Origin: a virus
Strand: one strand, 5' to 3'
Virus record (IMG/VR): IMGVR_UViG_3300047388_000120
Coordinates: 1 to 40,662 of that record
DNA length: 40,662 nucleotides
A program made the translations under genes and the position numbers. Under the pieces are notes generated by a model that did not search any database, was not told where the DNA came from, and saw only the letters and a program-made list of their open reading frames with translations. Numbering within the stretch: the stretch's first letter is position 1; each line of letters opens with the position of its first letter. This document shows positions 35,299 through 40,662 of the stretch, piece after piece.

Positions 35299-36174
35299 AT
35301 GAGCATCCAGCGCTTCAAGCCGGAAATCTGGAGTGCGAACCTTCTGGTCGCGCTCCGCAAGGCCCTCGTCTACGGCGGCCCGATGGTCGTCAACCACGAC
35401 TACGAGGGCGAGATCGCCGAGGCCGGCGACACCGTGCGGATCACCTCGATCAGCCGCCCCACCATCGGGAACTACGTCCCGAACAGCACCACGATCACCC
35501 CGGAGCAGATCCAGGACGCCCAGCGGACCCTGGTCGTGGACCAGTCGAAGTACTTCGCGTTCAGCGTCGACGACGTCGACGCCCGCCAGGCCAAGGGCAA
35601 CGTCCTGCCGCAGGCCGCTGACGAGGCGGCCTACGCCCTGGCCGACGTGATCGACCAGTACCTCGCGTCGCTCTACACCGGCGTCCCGACCGCCAACACG
35701 GTCGGCACCTCGGGCGCCCCGATCGGCCTCACGGGCGGGACGAGCCGCTTCGTCTACAACCAGGTCCTCGTGCCGCTGCGCACGCGCCTGACGAAGGCCA
35801 ACGTCCCCACCCAGGGCCGCTACGCCATCATCGACAGCGACTCCTACGGCCAGCTGCTGCAGGACGACCGGTTCGTGAAGGTCAACGAGTCCGGCACCTC
35901 GGACGCGCTCCGGAACGGCTTCGTCGGCCGCGCGGCCGGGTTCGACATCTACGAGTCGAACAACACCCCCAACCCGACCGGCACCGTCCGGGTCGTCCAG
36001 GCCGGCACCAACGCCGCCATCTCCATGGCGGAGCAGATCAACAAGACCGAGGCCTACCGGCCGCAGAGCGCGTTCTCGGACGCGATCAAGGGCCTGGCGC
36101 TGTACGGCGCGAAGCTCCTGCGCCCGGACAACCTCGCGATCGCGTTCGTCGACCCGGCCGCTGCCGGCGTCTGA
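35299..36174 (+). CDS. Major capsid protein (HK97-type fold)
   Basis: This 291-residue protein starts at ATG 35299 with AAGGAG upstream. It forms the icosahedral shell. Key segments include MSIQRFKPEIWSANLLVALR at the N-terminus, the E-loop region SISRPTIGNYVPNSTT, and the C-terminal FVGRAAGFDIYESNN and KGLALYGAKLLRPDNLA, close to the P22-coat/actinophage capsid group. No N-terminal propeptide of the HK97 delta type is present, which fits the separate scaffold upstream. Confidence 0.93.
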   Translation: MSIQRFKPEIWSANLLVALRKALVYGGPMVVNHDYEGEIAEAGDTVRITSISRPTIGNYVPNSTTITPEQIQDAQRTLVVDQSKYFAFSVDDVDARQAKGNVLPQAADEAAYALADVIDQYLASLYTGVPTANTVGTSGAPIGLTGGTSRFVYNQVLVPLRTRLTKANVPTQGRYAIIDSDSYGQLLQDDRFVKVNESGTSDALRNGFVGRAAGFDIYESNNTPNPTGTVRVVQAGTNAAISMAEQINKTEAYRPQSAFSDAIKGLALYGAKLLRPDNLAIAFVDPAAAGV

Positions 36175-36203
36175 TCCCCCACACCGAGAACTAGGAGAAG
36201 ACG

Positions 36204-36575
36204 ATGGCACGCACCGCAGTCCCGTACAGCACCGCCCTCATCAACGGCAGCCTGGCCGACCCGGCTGGCACCTCGATCGCATCGGGCGCCGGCAACGGCG
36301 GCCAGATCCCCGCCACGACGCTCGGGGGTGCCTTCCCGGAGCAGACCTTCCTGCGGGTCGTCGCGACCACGGCAGGGAACGCCGTGATCAAGGCAGGCAG
36401 CCTGCCCCTGGCGATCGCGAGCGGCCAGGGTGACCTGACCATCGCGGTGGGCACCAGCGCCACCGTGTGGATTGGTCCGCTCGAGTCGGGCCGGTTCCTG
36501 CAGAACGACGGCTCCCTGATCGTCGAGACGACCCAGACCATGGTCGTCACGGCGTTCCGGGTCCCGCGCCACTGA
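36204..36575 (+). CDS. Small beta-rich head protein, possible decoration protein
   Basis: This 123-residue protein has TAGGAGA upstream and follows the capsid gene, where decoration proteins are usual. Its beta pattern (TFLRVVATTAGNAVIKAG; DLTIAVGTSATVWIGPLESG; RFLQNDGSLIVETTQTMVV) matches a family commonly found behind actinophage capsid genes as I recall. It probably trimerises on the shell. It resembles the protein at 195-515 in general build. It ends in a TGATG overlap. Confidence 0.72.
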   Translation: MARTAVPYSTALINGSLADPAGTSIASGAGNGGQIPATTLGGAFPEQTFLRVVATTAGNAVIKAGSLPLAIASGQGDLTIAVGTSATVWIGPLESGRFLQNDGSLIVETTQTMVVTAFRVPRH

Positions 36576-36922
36576 TGGCCGAGTCCATCTTCGTCCTCGG
36601 CGAGGGGGGCGGCATCTTCGAGATGTCGCTCCCCTTGCCGGAGGCGATCGAGGACCGCCTCGCGAAGGGCTACCTGCGCAGGGTCAACCAGGACGGCACC
36701 CCGTACAGCGACGGTGTCCCACCGGTACGCCCCGCCTCGAGCTCGGCGAAGGTCGAGTGGGTCGGCTGGGCCGTGCATCACGGGATGACCCCTGACGATG
36801 CCGACGCGCTCACAAAGGCTGACCTGATCGAGAAGTTCGGCAAGCCCGTTAGCGCCGACCTCGGATCGGACGAGGCCAAGCAGGTCGCCGACAAGTTCTT
36901 CGAGCAGCCCAGCGCCCGCTGA
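36575..36922 (+). CDS. Small head-associated protein
   Basis: This 115-residue protein starts in a TGATG overlap. The N-terminal half (SIFVLGEGGGIFEMSLPLPE, AIEDRLAKGYLRRVN) forms a small strand-helix domain. The C-terminus contains WVGWAVHHGMTPDDADALTK and ADLIEKFG, resembling a SAP/Rho-N-like helix-loop-helix. Comparable two-part proteins occur after actinophage capsid genes. Location in the head module suggests a connector or decoration role. The exact job is unknown. Confidence 0.65.
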   Translation: MAESIFVLGEGGGIFEMSLPLPEAIEDRLAKGYLRRVNQDGTPYSDGVPPVRPASSSAKVEWVGWAVHHGMTPDDADALTKADLIEKFGKPVSADLGSDEAKQVADKFFEQPSAR

Positions 36923-36949
36923 CCGTAACGACCGAGGGGAGGTTCACCC

Positions 36950-38770
36950 GTGACGCGTAGGGCCTTTGGCTTCACCTCGGCTGACTTCACGACGGACTCG
37001 CGGGGCAACTTCGAGCCCGCGGTGACGCTGTCAGCATGGTCGGCCCAGTCGGGCGGCTCGCAGGTCACGGACCTGCAGTCGCCCGCGGGTGTCGCCTTGG
37101 CGGGTGGCGTGATCGTGTCGGACAGCCACGGTCAGGTGGGGTTCTTCGGTCCGGCCGATGGCACGTCATCGTTGTGGGTCCAGAGTGCCTCGGGGATCCG
37201 GGTGCTCATGGCCGCCAACGACGGCGTGGACGGGACCGCGGCATCGACGAGGTTCACCCCGACCGGGACGATCAGCGCCACGAACGTGCAGGCGGCGCTG
37301 GCTGAGGTCGCGACGGAGTACGCGAATGCTGACACGGCATTGCAGGGCGGCATCACCTCGAACGCGGCGGCGATCGCTGCGGAGGTGACCGCCCGCGCAA
37401 ATGCTGACGCGGGCCTCTCGCCCCTGCTCGGCCTGGCATCCCGAGGTATCACGGCGACGCTCAAGCGAGGACAACGGTCCACCTGCCTCGCGATCGTCGG
37501 GGACTCCACAGGTGACGGTCGGCTCGTCGGTTCACCCTCGACGCTGGTCGATGAGTGGCCGCAGGTCCTCGTGAAGCGCCTCGCGCTTGACTACCCGGCG
37601 TACTCGCTGCTAGAGCGGAAGTGGAACGACACGAACCAGGCGTATGACCTGCCGATCGTCTGGACTCAGGGCGCTGCTGGGGTGCGCTACGCCCAGTTCT
37701 CGAAGACGACTGCGGGGAGTCTGCAGTACCTGGGGACTGCGATCACGGGGGACCTGGACATCCGGGCGCAGATCGCGCCGACGACGTGGACCCCCACGGG
37801 CGATCAGACGATCCTCGCGAAATGGGAGAGCACGGGCAACCAGCGGTCGTTCCTGTTTGTCCTGAAAACCACGGGGGCCCTAGGGCTGAACTGGTCTACG
37901 GCGGGGACCAGTGGGTTCGGTGAGAAGGACTCCACGGCCACGATTCCCGCCACCGCCAACCCTGGTAACGGGAACCCGCTATGGGTCCGGGCGACTCTGA
38001 AACTGGACAACGGTGCCTCGGGCAACGACGTGAAGTTCTACTACTCCACGGACGGGACTGCCTGGACCCAACTCGGGTCGACCGTGACGACAGCCGGGGT
38101 CACGACCCTGTTCGGTGGGACCGCGCCCTACCAGGTCGGCTCGTTCACCTCGGGCCTGTCCACCCCGTTCGATGGCAAGGTCTACTGGGTCCAGGCGCAC
38201 GCAGGCATTCAGACAGTGGGCTTTGGACAGACGTCGGTGGTCCCCCCACTGCTGGACGACTGGGACTGGTACTCGCCAGAGACGACGGTGACCTATGGCG
38301 GGGCACCTGTCCTGATGCTCCTGAACGGGTCGATCAGCGGGCAGAACGTGGCCTACTTCGACAATGCCACCCGCCGAGTCATCCTGCACCAGCCGCACGG
38401 GCAAGGGTTGCAGTTCATCAGCACCAGCCACAACGACGGAACGCAGCAGCGTCAGGTGTGGATCACGAACTACTCCGCGATGGTCACCAACATCAAGGCG
38501 CTCATCCCTGGCGTGCCGATCGTGGCCGTCGCAGAGAACCCAGCCGGGCTGGGCGGTTCGTTCAGCATCACGGCCCAGGGCCAGGAGCTTCGGGCAGCCC
38601 GCGGTGCGCTCCTGATGCAGTGGGCAGCATCGCAGCAGGGCGTGTTCGGCTTCGACGCGTGGCCCCTGCTGACGTCCGCGGACACGACCGACCAGCTGCA
38701 CCCGACAACAGGCGCCGGGTCCGGCTCCGAAAAGTGGGGCCTCGGGGTTTACGCCTCGCTCGCGAAGTAA
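36950..38770 (+). CDS. Head-module fibre protein with SGNH hydrolase core and inserted LamG-like domain
   Basis: This 606-residue protein starts at GTG with GAGGGGAGG upstream. About 1-90 is a beta attachment domain (SQVTDLQSPAGVALAGGVIV; GFFGPADGTSSLWVQSA). About 98-165 is a coiled-coil segment with TISATNVQAALAE, the usual fibre shaft motif. The SGNH core starts with G184-D185-S186 (LAIVGDSTGDG) and resumes with HND at 494-496 and D581-x-x-H584 (TDQLHPT). The roughly 300 residues between include a laminin-G/concanavalin-like insert (about 247-437). The likely role is esterase or deacetylase action on surface glycan. Its place in the head module suggests a capsid fibre. Confidence 0.75.
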   Translation: MTRRAFGFTSADFTTDSRGNFEPAVTLSAWSAQSGGSQVTDLQSPAGVALAGGVIVSDSHGQVGFFGPADGTSSLWVQSASGIRVLMAANDGVDGTAASTRFTPTGTISATNVQAALAEVATEYANADTALQGGITSNAAAIAAEVTARANADAGLSPLLGLASRGITATLKRGQRSTCLAIVGDSTGDGRLVGSPSTLVDEWPQVLVKRLALDYPAYSLLERKWNDTNQAYDLPIVWTQGAAGVRYAQFSKTTAGSLQYLGTAITGDLDIRAQIAPTTWTPTGDQTILAKWESTGNQRSFLFVLKTTGALGLNWSTAGTSGFGEKDSTATIPATANPGNGNPLWVRATLKLDNGASGNDVKFYYSTDGTAWTQLGSTVTTAGVTTLFGGTAPYQVGSFTSGLSTPFDGKVYWVQAHAGIQTVGFGQTSVVPPLLDDWDWYSPETTVTYGGAPVLMLLNGSISGQNVAYFDNATRRVILHQPHGQGLQFISTSHNDGTQQRQVWITNYSAMVTNIKALIPGVPIVAVAENPAGLGGSFSITAQGQELRAARGALLMQWAASQQGVFGFDAWPLLTSADTTDQLHPTTGAGSGSEKWGLGVYASLAK

Positions 38771-38817
38771 CTCCTACCGCCCCGCTCGACCGCCACGCCT
38801 TGAGGAGGTGACCACCC

Positions 38818-39438
38818 ATGCCGATCCCTTCCCCGGACATCCCAGCAGCTCCTCTGGTGACGGTGGCCGACTTCTGCGGCAGGCTCGGGATCCCCGTCCC
38901 CACGGACGGCACCGCCGCGTTCATCTCGACGCAGGCTGCCCTCCAGGACGCCTCCGACCTCCTGCGAGACGCCATCGGGCAGCCCCTCAACCCGCAGACG
39001 TCCACGCTCCTGGTGGAGGTGAACGACTTCGGTTTCGCCCTGATCCCCGTCTCGCCTGTCTCCGCGGTCCTCACGGTGGTGGATCCGAACGGCGTGACGC
39101 TCCCGGGCGACGGCAGCGCGTACCAGGCGGTCGGGCAGCGCCTGAACATCTATCGGACGTACTTCACCTACAACCCGCACGCGGACCTCCCGCCGCTGTT
39201 CCGGGTGACCGTCAATCATGGGTGGGACCCGATGCCGGGCGAGATCCTGCGGTGGGTCCGGATGCTCGCCGGCGCGCAGCTTGCCGCTGCGGCGATGGGG
39301 AACCTCGGGATGAACGGTGGTGTCGGGTCGGTCGCGATCGACGACGGGAAGGTCGCCTTCACCACCGGCCCGGCTGTGTCGATCCCCGCCGAACACCGCG
39401 AACGTCTCCGCGCGACCTACGGCGGCGAGCAGCGATGA
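38818..39438 (+). CDS. Head-tail connector (gp6-like adaptor)
   Basis: This 206-residue protein has GGAGG upstream. Helical N-terminal segment TAAFISTQAALQDASDLLRD is followed by a beta region (LIPVSPVSAVLTVVDPNGVT) and EILRWVRMLAGAQLAAAAMG, the pattern of HK97 gp6-type adaptors that bind below the portal. It is the first of the four-gene connector set that leads to the tail terminator. It ends ATGA-coupled. Confidence 0.78.
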   Translation: MPIPSPDIPAAPLVTVADFCGRLGIPVPTDGTAAFISTQAALQDASDLLRDAIGQPLNPQTSTLLVEVNDFGFALIPVSPVSAVLTVVDPNGVTLPGDGSAYQAVGQRLNIYRTYFTYNPHADLPPLFRVTVNHGWDPMPGEILRWVRMLAGAQLAAAAMGNLGMNGGVGSVAIDDGKVAFTTGPAVSIPAEHRERLRATYGGEQR

Positions 39439-39851
39439 GCATCGGCCCGATCCTGGCCAGCACCATGCCCTATCTGCGGACCCAGGCCGAGTCGATGATG
39501 GGCGAGACCTGCACCATCACCCGCACCAACCCGGCGCCCGGCCCGTTCGACCCGGTGACCGGGATGTACGCGACCCCCACGCCCCTCACCGTGTACAGCG
39601 GGCCGTGTCGGGTGAAGGGCAACGTCCGGGCCGACCGGATCGTCCACGCCGGTGAGCAGCCCGTCACGCTCTACCGCTTCACCGTCAGCGTCCCAGTCGG
39701 CTCGACGGTCTTCGAGGTCGACGACACGGTGCACGTCACAGCGTCCGCACTCGACCCCGGCATGGCAGGGCTGAATCTGCGAGTCCGCGAGCCCGAGTAC
39801 GGATCACAGATCACCGCCCGCCGGCTCGGGTGCGAGCTGAACGCCGGATGA
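39435..39851 (+). CDS. Head closure/stopper protein
   Basis: This 138-residue protein starts in an ATGA overlap. It contains ETCTITRTNPAPGPFDPVTG and a beta barrel-like run (YRFTVSVPVGSTVFEVDDTV), the pattern of small stopper proteins (SPP1 gp16-like) in actinophages. Stoppers close the capsid after packaging. Order between adaptor and tail-completion protein supports the call. It ends ATGA-coupled. Confidence 0.75.
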   Translation: MSIGPILASTMPYLRTQAESMMGETCTITRTNPAPGPFDPVTGMYATPTPLTVYSGPCRVKGNVRADRIVHAGEQPVTLYRFTVSVPVGSTVFEVDDTVHVTASALDPGMAGLNLRVREPEYGSQITARRLGCELNAG

Positions 39852-40228
39852 GCAGCGCGTCGGACGTCTCACAGCTCGCGGCGCTGGGCGTCGACCTGGC
39901 GACGGCCGGGCCGGTCGCTGCGGTGAAGATCCGCGCGGTCGTGGCCAAGGGGGCGCTGAACATCAAGAAGGACTGGCAGGACGGTTGGAAGGGCCTGGCG
40001 CACGCCCCCCGCTTGCCCTTCGCGATCAGCTACGACACGGCCGAGCTCGTCGGTGGCGCGTCGGCCGTGATCGGCCCGGACAAGACGAAGACCCAGGGCG
40101 CCTTGGGGAACCTGCTGGAGTTCGGCAGCGCCAACAGCGGCCCGCACCCAGCGGGGCAGGCCGCGCTCGACCGTGAGGAGCCGCGGTTCCTCGCCGCGCT
40201 CGAGCAGATCGCCGGGGAGGTCCTGTGA
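39848..40228 (+). CDS. Tail-completion/HK97 gp10-like protein
   Basis: This 126-residue protein starts ATGA. It carries the HK97 gp10-like pattern: an N-terminal helix, then LNIKKDWQDGWKGLAHAPRL, PFAISYDTAELVGGASAVIG, and EFGSANSGPHPAGQAALDRE, where the H-P-A motif is frequent in the family. These proteins join head and tail or complete the tail end. It precedes the terminator with a GTGA overlap. Confidence 0.8.
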   Translation: MSSASDVSQLAALGVDLATAGPVAAVKIRAVVAKGALNIKKDWQDGWKGLAHAPRLPFAISYDTAELVGGASAVIGPDKTKTQGALGNLLEFGSANSGPHPAGQAALDREEPRFLAALEQIAGEVL

Positions 40229-40653
40229 TCTACCTCGGGTCGCCGCACACCGCCGCCGTCCTAGCGCTCATCAAGACCGCATGGGCACTCGTCGGTGACG
40301 GGGTCGCCCCTGATGGCCTTACCCGCGATGCTGACGGTCGGCTCATCCAGCCCTACGTGGTGCTCTACCCGCTCGGAACGCCTCGCTTCGACGGGTCGCT
40401 GGGGCCTGGTGATGAGCAGTCCGACGCCTGGCCGGCTGTGCAGCTCACCTCGGTGGGGAGCAGCCGCGAGCAGGCCGAGTGGATGCGAGACAAGACCCGC
40501 ACTGCCCTACTCGGGCAGTACCTGACGGTCATCGGCCGTCGGGTCGGGCCACTGCGGCTGCTCGACGAGCAGGCCGTGACCCGTCAGGACGACGTAACGC
40601 CGCACCTGTACTTCGCGGTCGACCGGTTCCGGGCGTTCTCCACCCCTTCCTGA
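40225..40653 (+). CDS. Tail terminator protein
   Basis: This 142-residue protein starts at GTG 40225 (GTGA). Tail terminators (lambda gpU-like) cap the tube and bind the connector. The call is based on position between the gp10-like protein and, across the circle, the small protein and tail tube, and on size. The segment SDAWPAVQLTSVGSSREQAE is typical of actinophage terminators. Its last 38 codons are repeated at 2-118 because the contig ends overlap. Confidence 0.78.
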   Translation: MIYLGSPHTAAVLALIKTAWALVGDGVAPDGLTRDADGRLIQPYVVLYPLGTPRFDGSLGPGDEQSDAWPAVQLTSVGSSREQAEWMRDKTRTALLGQYLTVIGRRVGPLRLLDEQAVTRQDDVTPHLYFAVDRFRAFSTPS

Positions 40654-40662
40654 CCCACCCCC
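40536..40662. repeat. Terminal direct repeat, right copy (circular contig overlap)
   Basis: Identical to 1-127. It includes the end of the tail-terminator gene (stop at 40651-40653) and nine bases beyond. Removing one copy gives a circular genome with an uninterrupted tail operon. Confidence 0.9.

Overview
The window is a complete, GC-rich, double-stranded DNA genome of a temperate tailed phage (siphovirus) of an Actinomycetota host. Its first 127 bases (1-127) are identical to its last 127 (40536-40662). The molecule is therefore a closed circle of about 40,535 unique bases cut open inside the tail-terminator gene; the overlap is probably an assembly k-mer overlap. The actinobacterial host is inferred from strong G/C bias at third codon positions, frequent GTG starts, short GTGA/ATGA/TGATG gene overlaps, and structural proteins of actinophage type. 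The attachment site matches the 3' half of an actinobacterial tRNA-Pro(CGG). The genus cannot be read from the sequence.

Late/structural region, rightward, 29.3 kb through the end and on to 13.0 kb: HNH endonuclease, a candidate cos region, small and large terminase, portal, MuF-like minor capsid protein, scaffold, major capsid protein, small head proteins, a large fibre-like protein with an SGNH-hydrolase core, head-tail connectors, and tail terminator (spanning the cut point). Then come the tail tube, tail-assembly chaperones with a -1 frameshift, a 1484-residue tape measure, minor tail and fibre proteins, and a lysis cassette (amidase endolysin, holin candidates, papain-like C1 protease). 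The operon ends with a small protein resembling the Acb2/Tad1 signal-sponge family and a strong terminator.

Lysogeny region, 13.0-16.3 kb, leftward: four small genes (zinc-ribbon membrane protein, lipoprotein, unknown, helix-turn-helix protein), then attP with repeated arm-type sites, a terminator and a tyrosine integrase. A 220-bp divergent promoter region (16109-16328) carries two GTAGACCYCTAC palindromes that look like repressor operators and separates integrase from an excisionase-type gene.

Early region, rightward, 16.3-29.2 kb: about 30 tightly packed, mostly translationally coupled genes. Recognisable ones are the excisionase, an Ala/Asp-repeat protein, a DnaN-like sliding clamp, a C5-cytosine DNA methyltransferase, a DnaD-like/HNH fusion, a RusA-like Holliday-junction resolvase, several tiny Cys-rich proteins and a secreted protein. 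I see no DNA polymerase, helicase or primase, so replication must rely on host machinery, perhaps recruited through the clamp and the DnaD-like protein. The 3' part of the DnaD-like/HNH gene carries four iteron-like repeats followed by a relatively AT-rich stretch, a plausible lambda-type origin inside the initiator gene. This is the most interesting candidate system in the window, together with the head-module SGNH fibre and the Acb2/Tad1-like protein.
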